DNA of 64,000 bases from Paracoccaceae bacterium (lineage in GTDB: Bacteria; Pseudomonadota; Alphaproteobacteria; Rhodobacterales; Rhodobacteraceae): assembly GCA_020622085.1 (NCBI GenBank), contig JAHRYM010000001.1, positions 1,332,608 to 1,396,607 of the forward strand, in the 5' to 3' direction. The notes under the pieces were generated by a model that saw only the letters and a list, made by a program, of their open reading frames with translations, was not told the origin of the DNA and searched no databases. Position 1 is the first letter of the stretch; every line of letters begins with the position of its first letter. Position numbers and translations under genes: made by a program. This document shows, in pieces, positions 1 to 9,203 of this stretch.

Positions 1-90
1 GGTTGCGTCCTTGAATCCGACTTCACGCATGTGCGCCTTGGCCCGATGCAGGTCTGGCGCCACCCGCCCCCGGAAGGAGACCGGAAATGA
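1..90 (+). CDS. C-terminal end of an unidentified protein
   Basis: An open frame runs in from the left edge and stops at the TGA at 88-90. That stop overlaps the ATG of the next gene at 87 in an ATGA arrangement, the usual sign of translational coupling. Only 29 residues are visible, ending in a Pro-rich tail (WRHPPPEGDRK), and I do not recognise the family. The coupling makes a real cotranscribed gene likely, but 29 residues cannot establish it. Confidence 0.45.
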   Translation, partial: GCVLESDFTHVRLGPMQVWRHPPPEGDRK

Positions 91-758
91 CCACAGCCAA
101 GGCCGAACCCATCACCCATCTGGATGATGACCGTTTCACCGTCACCGAATGGCGCTTTGCCCCCGGGGCCGAAACCGGCTGGCATGTGCACGGCCACGAT
201 TATGTCGTCGTGCCGCTGACCGATGGCACACTGGGGCTGGACCTGCCCGGCGGCGAGCAGGTCAAGGCCGCGTTGAAGCAGGGCCTGCCCTATTCGCGCC
301 GGGTGGGCGTCAACCACAACGTGACCAACATCGGCGATGCGCCGCTCGCGTTTCTGGAAATCGAGGCGACGCATCATGTGCTGTCGGACCGGCGCCATGA
401 GGTGCTGGTGCGGTTCATGGCCGCCTGGAATGCCCGCGATGTCGATGCGCTGATGGATTGCATGGCGGCGGATTGCGCCTTTCACGCCTCGTCCGGGGCC
501 GAAGGGACCGGTGCCCGGCACAGCGGCAGGGACGCGGTGCGCGCCGCCTATGCCGCGCTGTTCGACGGCTTTCCGCAAGCGGCCTGGACCGAGGATCGCC
601 ACCATGTTGCCGGCGATACGGGCCTGTCGGAATGGCGCTTCATCGGAACCGACCGCGCCGGCGGCCGGGTCGATGTGCAGGGCTGCGACATCTTCCGCTT
701 TGACGGCGAGCTGATCGCGCTGAAGGATTCCTATCGAAAGGCGCGACTGACCGGCTGA
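87..758 (+). CDS. Cupin and SnoaL-like (NTF2 fold) two-domain protein
   Basis: This 223-residue cytoplasmic protein has two small domains. Residues about 10-100 form a cupin barrel with a His-rich first motif (GWHVHGHDYVVVPL). Residues about 105-220 look like a SnoaL/NTF2-like alpha-beta barrel (FMAAWNARDVDALMDCMA, later WRFIGTDRAGGRVDVQGCD). Both folds bind small molecules and sometimes act as isomerases or cyclases; no substrate can be named. It is translationally coupled to the partial gene on its left and converges on the CobW gene. The frame covers both domains without a break, so I treat it as a real fusion. Confidence 0.8.
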   Translation: MTTAKAEPITHLDDDRFTVTEWRFAPGAETGWHVHGHDYVVVPLTDGTLGLDLPGGEQVKAALKQGLPYSRRVGVNHNVTNIGDAPLAFLEIEATHHVLSDRRHEVLVRFMAAWNARDVDALMDCMAADCAFHASSGAEGTGARHSGRDAVRAAYAALFDGFPQAAWTEDRHHVAGDTGLSEWRFIGTDRAGGRVDVQGCDIFRFDGELIALKDSYRKARLTG

Positions 759-764
759 CCGCCG

Positions 765-806
765 CCCTGCCCGCCTTGCTCCGCCCGGGATCAGGCGGAG
801 GGCAGG
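765..806. terminator. Candidate bidirectional terminator
   Basis: Nested inverted repeats lie between two convergent genes: CTCCGCC (779-785) pairs with GGCGGAG (794-800), and outside it CCTGCC pairs with GGCAGG (801-806). There is no long T-run on either side. The cobW stop codon lies in the loop. Confidence 0.45.
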
Positions 807-1768
807 CCAAGGAAGCGGTGCATCGAACGGCCCAGGTCTTCGGGCCGGTAGCCGCGCCCGATGAAGACGATCGAATTGTCCTGCCTTGCATCGCCCTGTT
901 CGGGCAGGATCTCGGGCGACTGCACCACCTTGCGCACGGTCTGCAACAGGAATCGCCCCGCCGGGGTGCGGATCACGCCCTTGACCCGCACCAGATCGTC
1001 GCCCCGCGCATGCAGAAGCGCCGAAAGCCAGACCGCGAAGGCCGACCAGTCCAGCCCCTCGGGCAGCGTCACCTGCGCCGGCCGGATCGGGCCGCGCGCA
1101 TCCTCGTCGGGCAGCAGCGGCAGGGGCGCGGGGCGTGCGTCCGTCGGCTGCGGCGGCAGCGCGACCTCCACCCCCAGCACCGCCGCAGACAGCGCGGCAT
1201 GCCCGTTGATCTCGCCAAGCGTCGCGCGCAGCACCGCCAGCGCCTGCGGCTCGGCCGTGTCGACCTTGGTCAGCACCAGCCGGTCCGCCGCGCCGATCTG
1301 CCGCCGGCCCAGCGGCTCGGTTGCAAGCTGCGCCAGCGCGTGCAGGGCGTCGACCGTCACGATGGTTTCGACCAGCACGATGTGGCTGACCAGCACCGGA
1401 TCGGCCTGCACCGCCGCGACGATCGCGCCGGGGTCGGCAAGCCCGCTGGTTTCCAGCACGATCCGCTCCAGCCGCGGCGCGGATGCCGCAAGGCGGCTAC
1501 GGGCATCGCAGATCGTGCGCAGCGCGCCGATCAGCGCGGCGCGGCCGGTGCAGCAGCAGCAGCCCCCGGCCAGAAGCGTCACCCCCCCTGCCCCGGCCAG
1601 CAGCGCATCGTCGACCGGGGTTTCCGCCGCCTCGTTGACGATGACATGCACGCGCGGGCCAAAGGCACCGGCATGAAGCTGGTGGCGCAGCCAAGTGGTC
1701 TTGCCCGAACCGAGATAGCCGCCAAGGATCGTCAGCCGGATCCGGCCGTCGCGCGGCTCAGGCGTCAT
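791..1768 (-). CDS. CobW/COG0523-family GTP-binding metallochaperone
   Basis: A G3E-family P-loop GTPase of 325 residues. The Walker A motif is GGYLGSGKTT (residues about 16-25). A metal-site motif follows near residue 70 as GGCCCCTG, four cysteines in a row where most family members have CxCC. The family delivers metals (Zn, Co, Fe) to client enzymes. I start it at the ATG whose first bases overlap the stop of the small Cys gene by 11 bp; a longer in-frame start would run far into that gene. It is the last gene of the amide-degradation run, so it may supply metal to one of those enzymes (amidase, CE4 hydrolase or cupin). The client is unknown. Confidence 0.85.
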   Translation of the reverse strand: MTPEPRDGRIRLTILGGYLGSGKTTWLRHQLHAGAFGPRVHVIVNEAAETPVDDALLAGAGGVTLLAGGCCCCTGRAALIGALRTICDARSRLAASAPRLERIVLETSGLADPGAIVAAVQADPVLVSHIVLVETIVTVDALHALAQLATEPLGRRQIGAADRLVLTKVDTAEPQALAVLRATLGEINGHAALSAAVLGVEVALPPQPTDARPAPLPLLPDEDARGPIRPAQVTLPEGLDWSAFAVWLSALLHARGDDLVRVKGVIRTPAGRFLLQTVRKVVQSPEILPEQGDARQDNSIVFIGRGYRPEDLGRSMHRFLGLPSA

Positions 1769-2054
1769 CGCCCAGATACCTTGGATCCAGCGGGTCGATC
1801 GGCCGGCCGCAAAGCCTCTCGGCCTCGGCCCAGACATCGGACAGGGTGTCAACGATCACGCTGGCGCCGAACAGCGTCCCGACCTGGATGCCGGGGACGG
1901 CGCCGTTGTCGTCGGCGGTCAACCCGTAGGGCCGCAGGATCGCGCGCAGCACCCCGATCCGGTGGAACCGCGCGCGCAGACGGTCGCCGGGGGTCACGGT
2001 CCCGGCCTCGGTCCAGTGGCCGGGGGCGGCAGGGTTGCCGCAGGCGTTGCACAT
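1758..2054 (-). CDS. Small CxxC protein coupled to the CobW gene
   Basis: A 98-residue protein beginning MCNACGNPAAPGHW, so a CxxC pair sits at the very N terminus, with one further Cys near residue 76. I do not recognise the family. The start has a GAAAGG ribosome-binding site 8 bases upstream, and the 3' end overlaps cobW by 11 bp. A small Cys protein cotranslated with a metallochaperone suggests a metal-binding partner or client subunit. That is inference from position only. Confidence 0.65.
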   Translation of the reverse strand: MCNACGNPAAPGHWTEAGTVTPGDRLRARFHRIGVLRAILRPYGLTADDNGAVPGIQVGTLFGASVIVDTLSDVWAEAERLCGRPIDPLDPRYLGDDA

Positions 2055-2114
2055 GGCCTTGGCCTTTCGAAGGGTCGGCGCGCCGGGACATAACCCGCCC
2101 GGCACGCCGAAGGG

Positions 2115-3017
2115 TCAGATCACTTCGGGACGCTTGCCCGAAGCGAAGGGATAGCGCTTGCGGAAATCCTCGGCCAGATCCTCGAAGGTCATCCATTCGA
2201 TGCCCGCATGCTTGTTGATGTGCTCGATCAGCCGCTCGAGCATCAGCAGAACCTGCGGGCGCCCCGCCACATCCGGGTGGATGGTGAAGGCAAAGACCGC
2301 ATAATCCATTTCACGATAGACCCAGTCGAACTGGTCGCGCCACAGTTCTTCAATGTCGCGCGGATTCACGAAGCCGTGGCTGTTGGGCGACTTCTTCATG
2401 AACATCATCGGCGGCAGGTCGTCGACATACCAGTTGGCCGCGATATCGACGAGGTCGATTTCCTTGCCGTGCTTCAGCGGATGCATCCAGTCCTTGGCCG
2501 ACTTGGAATAGTCGATCGTGTTCCATTCGTCGCCCACGCGGGCATAGAAGGGCTGGAAGTCGCGGTAGCCCTGGCTGTGGTCATACTTGAAGCCGTGCTT
2601 GAGAAGCAGCGCCGCCGTCGAGGCCGACATTTCCCACCAGGGCGCCACATAGCCGCGCGGCGCCTGGCCGGTCAGGCCCTTGATCAGCTCGATCGACTTG
2701 ACCAGCACATCCTCTTCCTGCGTCGGCGTCATGGCGACCGGGTTTTCATGCAGGTAGCCGTGCGCGCCCACCTCGTGGCCGTCCCTGACGATCATCTCCA
2801 TTTCCTTCGGGAAGGTTTCCAGCGAATGGCCGGGGATGAAGAAGGTGGTCTTCAGGTCGTATTTCTTGAACAGCCGCAAGAGCCGCGGCACGCCCACCTC
2901 GGTCGCAAAGATGCCGCGCTGGATGTCCGAAGGGCTGTCGCCGCCGCCGTAGGATCCGATCCAGCCCGCCACCGAATCGATATCGGTGCCGAACGCGCAG
3001 ATGATCTTCTTGGTCAT
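2115..3017 (-). CDS. CE4-family (NodB-like) deacetylase/amidohydrolase, HpPgdA/PuuE type
   Basis: A 300-residue single-domain protein without a signal peptide. It carries the CE4 metal site: Asp12-x-Asp14 in FGTDIDS and His86/His90 in AHGYLH, with [10 protein letters not shown] as a later conserved loop. The extracellular polysaccharide deacetylases of this fold are exported. This one looks cytoplasmic, like the HpPgdA and PuuE (allantoinase) branch that acts on small amides or cyclic ureides. It sits directly downstream of an amidase in the lactam/imide run. I therefore infer small-molecule C-N hydrolysis, not cell-wall work; the substrate is unknown. Confidence 0.85.
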   Translation of the reverse strand: MTKKIICAFGTDIDSVAGWIGSYGGGDSPSDIQRGIFATEVGVPRLLRLFKKYDLKTTFFIPGHSLETFPKEMEMIVRDGHEVGAHGYLHENPVAMTPTQEEDVLVKSIELIKGLTGQAPRGYVAPWWEMSASTAALLLKHGFKYDHSQGYRDFQPFYARVGDEWNTIDYSKSAKDWMHPLKHGKEIDLVDIAANWYVDDLPPMMFMKKSPNSHGFVNPRDIEELWRDQFDWVYREMDYAVFAFTIHPDVAGRPQVLLMLERLIEHINKHAGIEWMTFEDLAEDFRKRYPFASGKRPEVI

Positions 3018-3034
3018 GTCCGTCTCCTTCAGGT

Positions 3035-4399
3035 TTATCCGTGTCCGGGCCGGCCCCGGATGATGGTTTCAAGGGCAAGCCCCGCCGACAGCAGGGCGCG
3101 ATCCCGGCCATGCGTGGCCGAGATCATAAGGCCGGTGGGCATGCCGTCCGCGTCCTCTCCGTTCGGGATCGACAATCCGCACCAGTCCAGGAAATTGCCC
3201 TGCGAGGTGTTGCGCAGGGTGCGGAAGTTGTTGCGGAAGAACACTTCCATATCCGCGTCGAGCGGGGCGATCGGCATGGCGACGCAGGGCGTGGTCGGGC
3301 AGATCAGCAAGGCCCCGCCCAGCCGTTCGGCCACCGCCGCCTTCAGCCGCGCGCGTTCCGACAAAAGCCGGACGTAATCGCTGGCAAGGATCCCCTCGCC
3401 CATGCGGATCCGGCGCACCACACGCGGATCCATCCCGGCCTCGGCCGGGGTGCCAAGCCGATCGCGGTGGACAACCATCGCCTCGACCGAGGACAACGGG
3501 CCGATTTCGGTGGCCACGGTCACGGCGTCGCGGATTTCCGGAAGCCGGATCCGCCGCAGCCTTGCCCCGGCCGCTTCCAGCCGGGCAAGCGTGGCATCGA
3601 AGGCAGCCGCGACCGCAGGATCAAGGTCGTCCAGCAACACCGTATCGGGGATCACCAGATCAAGCGCGCCCAGGTCCGCTGCGCGGGCTTCGGGCGCGCG
3701 CAGCCCGCGCAGCACCGCATCGACCAGCACGCAATCCTCGACCGTATGGGCCAGCGGCCCCAACGTATCGAGCGTGGGCGACAGCGGGAAAACTCCCTCC
3801 ATCGGGTGATGGCCGGTCGAGGTCTTGTAGCCGACGATGCCGTTGAAAGCGGCCGGAATCCGGATCGAGCCGCCGGTATCCGTGCCGATCGAGATGGGCA
3901 CGACCCCCGCCGCAACGACGGCCCCGCTGCCCGAGGACGACCCCCCGGGCGAGCGTGCCACCTTCGGGTCGCGCGGGTTGCGTGGCGTGCCATAATGCGG
4001 GTTGAGCCCGATGCCCGAATAGGCGAACTCGGTCATGTTGACGGTGCCCACCGTCACAAGACCGCCGCGCATCGCCGCATGGACCAGCGCCGCATCGCGC
4101 GCGGCAGGCGGTGCATCGCGCAGCACCGCCGAACCGGCCGTCGTCACCGTGCCCTTCAGATCGAAAAGGTCTTTCCATGCCAGCGGCACACCGTCCAGAA
4201 GACTGGCCGGATTGCCCGCCCTCAGCCTTTCGCGCGCCGCCCGCGCCTCGGCCTCGGCCCGGGCGCGGGTCTGGCGGATGAACAGCGCCGGATCGTCCGC
4301 CACCAACAGCCTGTCGAAGGTCTCCTCGACAAGCGCCACCGGATCCAGACTGCCGTTCCGAAGCCGTTCGGCCAGTTCGCGTGCGGTTGCAGGCGTCAT
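3035..4399 (-). CDS. Amidase signature family amidohydrolase
   Basis: A 454-residue amidase of the GatA/AtzF/FAAH type. The Ser-cisSer-Lys triad is readable: Lys76 in WKDLFD, Ser154 in [10 protein letters not shown] and Ser178 in [12 protein letters not shown], with the 24-residue spacing between serines seen in the family. It lacks the C-terminal extension of full allophanate hydrolases. Its start overlaps the stop of the upstream ABC ATPase by 4 bp (4396-4399). In this operon it could cleave a carboxylated amide made by the biotin enzyme encoded upstream, as allophanate hydrolase does after urea carboxylase. That pairing is inference. Confidence 0.9.
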   Translation of the reverse strand: MTPATARELAERLRNGSLDPVALVEETFDRLLVADDPALFIRQTRARAEAEARAARERLRAGNPASLLDGVPLAWKDLFDLKGTVTTAGSAVLRDAPPAARDAALVHAAMRGGLVTVGTVNMTEFAYSGIGLNPHYGTPRNPRDPKVARSPGGSSSGSGAVVAAGVVPISIGTDTGGSIRIPAAFNGIVGYKTSTGHHPMEGVFPLSPTLDTLGPLAHTVEDCVLVDAVLRGLRAPEARAADLGALDLVIPDTVLLDDLDPAVAAAFDATLARLEAAGARLRRIRLPEIRDAVTVATEIGPLSSVEAMVVHRDRLGTPAEAGMDPRVVRRIRMGEGILASDYVRLLSERARLKAAVAERLGGALLICPTTPCVAMPIAPLDADMEVFFRNNFRTLRNTSQGNFLDWCGLSIPNGEDADGMPTGLMISATHGRDRALLSAGLALETIIRGRPGHG

Positions 4400-5514
4400 G
4401 CCCGGCCACCTTGCCTGGGGATCGTCGTTGCATCGGCGGCGTTCCAGGCCACATGGCCGTCTGTCGCGGCCTCCAGCCGGCCCAGGTATTTCTCGGCATG
4501 GCCTTCCAGCGCCACCGCCTCGCCCGAGGGCAGCGTCAGGGCGATCTGCATCATGTGGCCGATGACCTGCAACCGCTCGATCCGGCAGGGAATGACGTTG
4601 CGGCCGTATTTCGCGCGCAACTCGGCATCAGGAGTGCCAGAGGGGTAGACCTGCAATGCCTCGGCAGGAAGCACGATCGCAGCCGGGGCGGCCGGGCCGA
4701 CGACTGCGGTCGGGGCCTGCGCCACCAGAAGGCCGAAGGGCGTATCGAGCGTCGCGGTTTCGCCATCGACCGACTGGATCGTGCCGTCGATCAGCGTGTT
4801 CGCCCCGATGAAGCGGGCGACGAAGATGCTTTGCGGGCGGGTGTAAAGTTCGCGCGGCGGGCTGATCTGTTCGACCTTTCCCGCGTTCATCACCACGATC
4901 CGGTCGGAAAGTGCCAGCGCCTCGGACTGCGCATGGGTCACGAAGACGAAGGTGATGCCCAGGTCGCGCTGCAAGAGCTTCAGTTCGTTCTGGATCGACT
5001 TGCGCAGGTTCGCGTCCAGCGCGCCAAGGGGTTCATCCAGCAGCAGGATGTCGGGCTCCACCACCAGTGACCGGGCCAGCGCGATCCGCTGGCGCTGCCC
5101 GCCCGACAGGCGCGTGGGCCGGATGTTGGCTACCTCGGCCAGGCCCAGCTTGTCCAGGATCCGGTCCACCTTGCGGCTGGCCTCGGCCGTCGGCAGTTTC
5201 TTGACCTCAAGCCCGAACATGACGTTCTGGCGCACGGTCATATGCGGAAACAGCGCATAGTTCTGGAAGATCATCGAAGTCGGGCGCTGTTCGGGCAGCA
5301 TGTCGTTGATTCGCCGCCCCCGGATCAGCAGATCGCCCGAGGTGATCGATTCAAACCCCGCGATCATCCGCAGCGTCGTCGTCTTGCCGCAGCCGGACGG
5401 GCCGAGAAAGGCGATGAATTCGCCCTTTTCCACATCAAGGTTGAAGTCGATCACGGCCGGGGTGCCGTTGTCATAAACCTTGCCGATATGCGAAAGCTGC
5501 AGGTCGTAGGCCAC
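4396..5514 (-). CDS. ABC transporter ATP-binding protein, polyamine (PotA) type
   Basis: A 372-residue importer ATPase. Walker A is GPSGCGKTT (about 38-46), the signature is [15 protein letters not shown] (137-151), Walker B is ILLLDEP (157-163), and a TOBE-like C-terminal domain follows from about 240. It is the second PotA-type ATPase of this gene run (the other starts at 11176) and follows the Tat-exported binding protein. It could energise the same permease pair or a related one encoded elsewhere. Confidence 0.92.
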   Translation of the reverse strand: MAYDLQLSHIGKVYDNGTPAVIDFNLDVEKGEFIAFLGPSGCGKTTTLRMIAGFESITSGDLLIRGRRINDMLPEQRPTSMIFQNYALFPHMTVRQNVMFGLEVKKLPTAEASRKVDRILDKLGLAEVANIRPTRLSGGQRQRIALARSLVVEPDILLLDEPLGALDANLRKSIQNELKLLQRDLGITFVFVTHAQSEALALSDRIVVMNAGKVEQISPPRELYTRPQSIFVARFIGANTLIDGTIQSVDGETATLDTPFGLLVAQAPTAVVGPAAPAAIVLPAEALQVYPSGTPDAELRAKYGRNVIPCRIERLQVIGHMMQIALTLPSGEAVALEGHAEKYLGRLEAATDGHVAWNAADATTIPRQGGRA

Positions 5515-5545
5515 GGGGAATGTCCTTGGATTTGGGGCTTGCGCG

Positions 5546-5580
5546 CGACCCGGGCGGGATGTCCACCCCCCCCCGGATCG
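5546..5580 (-). other. Intercistronic hairpin between binding-protein and ATPase genes
   Basis: On the minus strand a GC-rich inverted repeat (CCGGG/CCCGG arms with outer CGA/TCG pairs) lies in the 85-base gap after the binding-protein gene. There is no T-run. Such hairpins often protect the upstream mRNA so that binding protein exceeds ATPase; that role is inferred. Confidence 0.4.
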
Positions 5581-5599
5581 CGCCGGTGTCAGGTCGGGA

Positions 5600-6823
5600 T
5601 CAGGCGGAGAGGAACTCGTCCCACTTGGCCATCAGCAGGTCGTATTCATCCGGCCACTGGTGCCAGTAGGCGACGTTCGCCGCCCGCGTTGCCAGCGATC
5701 CGCCGTCGCGCAGGTCGCCTTCCTTGATGCCGCGCTCCTCGGCACCTACCCAGGGTGCGCCCTCATACCAGAAGGCGTATTTCTCGGGCGCCATCACCGC
5801 CTTCACCTTGTCGTTGGGCGAATAGTAGCCCTGTTCCGAAACGGCGACTGCGGGCGGGCCGGAGAGCCAGAAGTCGGCATAGGCGGTCACCGCCTCGAGG
5901 TTGGGCGAGGATTTCATCGGCGCCACGCCGATGGCCCAGCCGCGATAGCCTGTCTTCATTGTGGCATAGGAACATGGCACGCCCTGCGCCTTGACGGCCA
6001 TCACCGCCGGCTGCCAGGCGTCCGCGATCACCATCTCGCCCGAAGCCAGCAGGTTGACCAGTTCGCCGAAATCGCCCCAGAGCGCACGGAACTGTCCTTC
6101 CTTCTTCTTCGAGATCAGGAATTTCGCGGCTTCCTCGATGGAGGCGACATCCGGGTTGCCCGGGTTCTTCACATCCAGGAGCTTCAGTTCGTTCATCGCC
6201 ATGATGGCCTGACCGAAGGCGATCAGCGGGTCGACGTTCAGCCCGGTCTTGCCCTTGAACTTGGGATCGAAAAGCGAGGACCACATCGCGGCATCTTCGG
6301 GGTCGACGAGGTCCGGGCGGAAGCCGATCGAGTCGAAGTTGTAGACCGTCGGCGCCATGTTCAGCGCGGTCTGGCTCTCGTCGGTCCAGATCTGGCCGGT
6401 GATCTGCGCGCGCGGCTCCCATTTGTCAGATGGCTTGGTGAAGCTGTCGGCAATACCGGTCCAGTTCTGCAACGCCGAAACCTCGATGGGCGAAACAAGG
6501 CCGGTCTGCACGATCGACGGCAGGCGCTCGGCAATGATCTCCCAGCAGTCATAGGCGGTGGAGCCCGAAAGAAGCTCGGTCTGGGTGTTGGGGAAGATAT
6601 CGGCCTTGCCCGATACCGCCTTCACGCCCGACGCCGCCTTGAACTCGGACAGGATGCGATCCTGGACCGTCACCGACAGGCCGACGGTGCGCAGTTCCTG
6701 GCTGGCAAGGTCGGCCGCGAAGGCCTGCTGCGCGCCAAGGAACGGCAGGCCGCTGGCCGCCAGTGCCATCGTCCCCGCGGTCCCCCGCAGGAAGTTCCGG
6801 CGTGATAGGGGAATGTTTGTCAT
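5600..6823 (-). CDS. Periplasmic binding protein of a PotD-type ABC importer, Tat-exported
   Basis: A 407-residue extracellular solute-binding protein. The N terminus carries a twin-arginine signal (SRRNFLRG, then a hydrophobic stretch, AFA cleavage region near residue 36), so it is probably exported folded. The body resembles PotD/PotF-like polyamine binding proteins. It ends the permease-SDR block and precedes the second ATPase gene. A paralogue without any signal is encoded at 12359-13591. The ligand is unknown; polyamine-like cations or short amides are plausible. Confidence 0.88.
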   Translation of the reverse strand: MTNIPLSRRNFLRGTAGTMALAASGLPFLGAQQAFAADLASQELRTVGLSVTVQDRILSEFKAASGVKAVSGKADIFPNTQTELLSGSTAYDCWEIIAERLPSIVQTGLVSPIEVSALQNWTGIADSFTKPSDKWEPRAQITGQIWTDESQTALNMAPTVYNFDSIGFRPDLVDPEDAAMWSSLFDPKFKGKTGLNVDPLIAFGQAIMAMNELKLLDVKNPGNPDVASIEEAAKFLISKKKEGQFRALWGDFGELVNLLASGEMVIADAWQPAVMAVKAQGVPCSYATMKTGYRGWAIGVAPMKSSPNLEAVTAYADFWLSGPPAVAVSEQGYYSPNDKVKAVMAPEKYAFWYEGAPWVGAEERGIKEGDLRDGGSLATRAANVAYWHQWPDEYDLLMAKWDEFLSA

Positions 6824-6877
6824 TTTGTTACCTCCAGTTGTGTTTCTTGGTTTTTCAGTGCTCTGCGTCCCCGCCGG

Positions 6878-7630
6878 TCAGTAGCGCCCGACAAGCAGCC
6901 CTCCGTCCACGACCACGACCTGCCCGGTCATGTAGCGGGCAGCGTCCGACGCCAGGAACAGGATCACGTCGGCGATGTCCTCGGGTTCGCCGATGCGCCC
7001 CATCGGGATGTATTCGCCGCATTTGTCGGCATCCGGCCCGACCGAATGTTCCTTGGACAGAAGTTGCGCGGTGCGGATATAGCCGGGCGCCACCCCGTTC
7101 ACGCGGATGCCGTCACGCGCCAGCTCGACCCCAAGGCCGCGCACCAGCCCCACCACCCCGGCCTTGGCCGCGGAATAGTGAACATGTTCATCCCAGCCAT
7201 AGGCCACGCCCATGATCGACGACAGCGCCACGATTGCGCCTTTGCGACGGGCCTTCATGCCGGGCAGCGCCGGGCGGATCACCCGGAAAATGCCCTTCAG
7301 GTCGATGTCGAGGGTATGGTCCCATTTGTCATCGCTCAGCTCGGACAGAGGCACCTTGTGCGCAATCCCGGCATTGGCCACGATGATGTCGATCCGGCCG
7401 TGCCGCGCCTCGATATCGGCAACGAGCGCATCGGCCGCCTCGGTCGAGCGCACGTCCAGCCGGTGGAACTCGGCCCGGCCGCCTGCCGCGGCGATCTCGG
7501 CCACGACGGCACGGCCCTCGGGCTCCAGCACATCGGTGACGACGACATGATGGCCCGCAGCCGCAAAGGCCAGTGCGGCCGCGCGACCTATGCCGATGCC
7601 GGCACCCGTGATCAGGACAACATCGGTCAT
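6878..7630 (-). CDS. Short-chain dehydrogenase/reductase (second of a pair)
   Basis: A 250-residue classical SDR. The cofactor motif is ITGAGIGIGRAAAL at the N terminus, NAG is present (VANAGIAHK), and the catalytic motif is YSAAK in HVHYSAAKAG. The C terminus GGLLVGRY is typical of NAD(P)-dependent oxidoreductases. Its ATG overlaps the stop of the upstream SDR by 4 bp. Two different SDRs in tandem inside a transport operon suggest two successive oxidations or reductions of the imported compound or its ring-opened product. Confidence 0.9.
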   Translation of the reverse strand: MTDVVLITGAGIGIGRAAALAFAAAGHHVVVTDVLEPEGRAVVAEIAAAGGRAEFHRLDVRSTEAADALVADIEARHGRIDIIVANAGIAHKVPLSELSDDKWDHTLDIDLKGIFRVIRPALPGMKARRKGAIVALSSIMGVAYGWDEHVHYSAAKAGVVGLVRGLGVELARDGIRVNGVAPGYIRTAQLLSKEHSVGPDADKCGEYIPMGRIGEPEDIADVILFLASDAARYMTGQVVVVDGGLLVGRY

Positions 7631-8352
7631 AGCATCACATCCCCCGAATTGGGGCCAAGGGTCTGGCCCACGAAAAGCGACGCCGCCGGCGAGCAGAGGA
7701 AGGTCACGGCGGCGGCGACCTCCTCGGGTTCGCCGAAGCGGCCCAGCGGCAGTTCGGCGGCCTTGGCGCGCTGCCAGTCCTCGGACAGGCTGCGCACCAG
7801 CGGCGTGTTGATCGGGCCGGGCGCCACCGCGTTGACGCGCACGCCCCGGGCCGAGACCTCGCGCGCCAGCGCCTTGGTCATGCCGATGATCCCGGCCTTG
7901 GCGGCGGAATAATGCGCCAGTTCGATCCCGCCGATCTGGCCCAACTGCGAGGCGATGTTGACGATCACCCCGGAGCCGCGTTCCAGCATCCCCGGCAGGA
8001 CGGCATGGGTGCACAGGAAGGTGCCGCGCAGGTGGACCGCGATCATCCGGTCGAAATCGGCAATTGTCAGGTCGGTGAACAGTGCCTGATGGACGTGGCC
8101 TGCATTGTTCACCAGATGGGTCACCTTGCCGAAGGCCGCGCGTGCGGTGGCGACCATCGCCGCGACATCGGCCTCCTGCGACACGTCGCCCGCCACGGCG
8201 CGGGCCTTCGCCCCGATTTCGCCGGCCACGGCGGCCGCGGCCTCGGCCCGGAAATCGTTGACGACGACGTTGTATCCGTCGGCGGCCAGATGCAGGGCGA
8301 TGGCACGGCCGATGCCCGATCCGGCGCCGGTGACGATGACGGTCCCGGTCAT
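7627..8352 (-). CDS. Short-chain dehydrogenase/reductase (first of a pair)
   Basis: A 241-residue classical SDR with VTGAGSGIGRAIAL near the N terminus, NNAGH in the middle and the catalytic YSAAK in ELAHYSAAKAG. It overlaps the permease gene upstream by 4 bp and the second SDR downstream by 4 bp, so all three are probably translated together. It differs from its neighbour throughout, so the two are paralogues and not a recent duplication. Confidence 0.9.
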   Translation of the reverse strand: MTGTVIVTGAGSGIGRAIALHLAADGYNVVVNDFRAEAAAAVAGEIGAKARAVAGDVSQEADVAAMVATARAAFGKVTHLVNNAGHVHQALFTDLTIADFDRMIAVHLRGTFLCTHAVLPGMLERGSGVIVNIASQLGQIGGIELAHYSAAKAGIIGMTKALAREVSARGVRVNAVAPGPINTPLVRSLSEDWQRAKAAELPLGRFGEPEEVAAAVTFLCSPAASLFVGQTLGPNSGDVML

Positions 8353-9200
8353 GCGATGTCCTCCTGCATGGCCAGACGGCGCGCACGACGGACGCTGAGC
8401 GCCATCAGGATGCCGTAGACCGACAGCAGCGCGAACGAGAACAGTGTCGTCAGCACCCCGAAGGCAAAGATGTTGGGATGGATTTCGACCGCGAATGTGC
8501 CGTAGATCGCCAGGGGCAGCGTCTGGTCGCGCCCCGAGGCGAACAGCGTGCGCGGAAATTCGTCAAGGCTCAGCGTGAAGGCGAAAAGCATCGCCGACAG
8601 CACGCCCGGGAAGATCAGCGGGAACGTCACCTTGCGGAAGGTGGTCCAGGGATCGACGCCCAGCGACCAGGACGCTTCCTCTACCGAGTCATCGAAGCGG
8701 TTCAGGATCGCGAGCATCACCAGGAAGGCGAAGGGATAGGTATAGGCGACATGGGTGGCGAAGGCGGTCGTATACCAGTGCCGCTCGATCCCGATGATGT
8801 TGTTGGCCAGAAGCGAGGTGCCAAGCCCGGTCAGGACGCCCGGAACCATCATGCCCAGCACGATCAGGTAGAACACCAGGCTGGCTCCGCGGAAGCGGCG
8901 GCGGAAGGCCTGGGCCGACATCACGCCCAGCACCGTCGAGACCACCATGGTCATCAGCGCCAGCACCAGCGACCGGATCAGCGCGTCGCCAAAGGGCAGG
9001 GGCGCGATGCGCGAGGGCGGCGTCAGGCCGAACAACTGGCGATACCAGTAGGTCGACCATTCGATGATCGGGAACTGCGGTCCGCCCTCGGGCCCCTGCT
9101 GGAACGAAAGGATCGTCAGCACCACGAAGGGCCCGTAGAGAAACAGCAGGAACAGCGCCACATAAAGGGCCAGCACCGGCTTGAGGATACGCGACTCCAT
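8349..9200 (-). CDS. ABC transporter permease, PotC type
   Basis: A 283-residue inner-membrane permease with about six hydrophobic segments. The EAA loop lies around residues 170-190 (EEASWSLGVDPWTTFRKVTFPL). The first helix starts near residue 8 (VLALYVALFLLFLYGPF), typical of PotC/PotI-like subunits. It follows the PotB-type gene with a 3-base gap. Confidence 0.93.
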   Translation of the reverse strand: MESRILKPVLALYVALFLLFLYGPFVVLTILSFQQGPEGGPQFPIIEWSTYWYRQLFGLTPPSRIAPLPFGDALIRSLVLALMTMVVSTVLGVMSAQAFRRRFRGASLVFYLIVLGMMVPGVLTGLGTSLLANNIIGIERHWYTTAFATHVAYTYPFAFLVMLAILNRFDDSVEEASWSLGVDPWTTFRKVTFPLIFPGVLSAMLFAFTLSLDEFPRTLFASGRDQTLPLAIYGTFAVEIHPNIFAFGVLTTLFSFALLSVYGILMALSVRRARRLAMQEDIA

Positions 9201-9203
9201 GGC

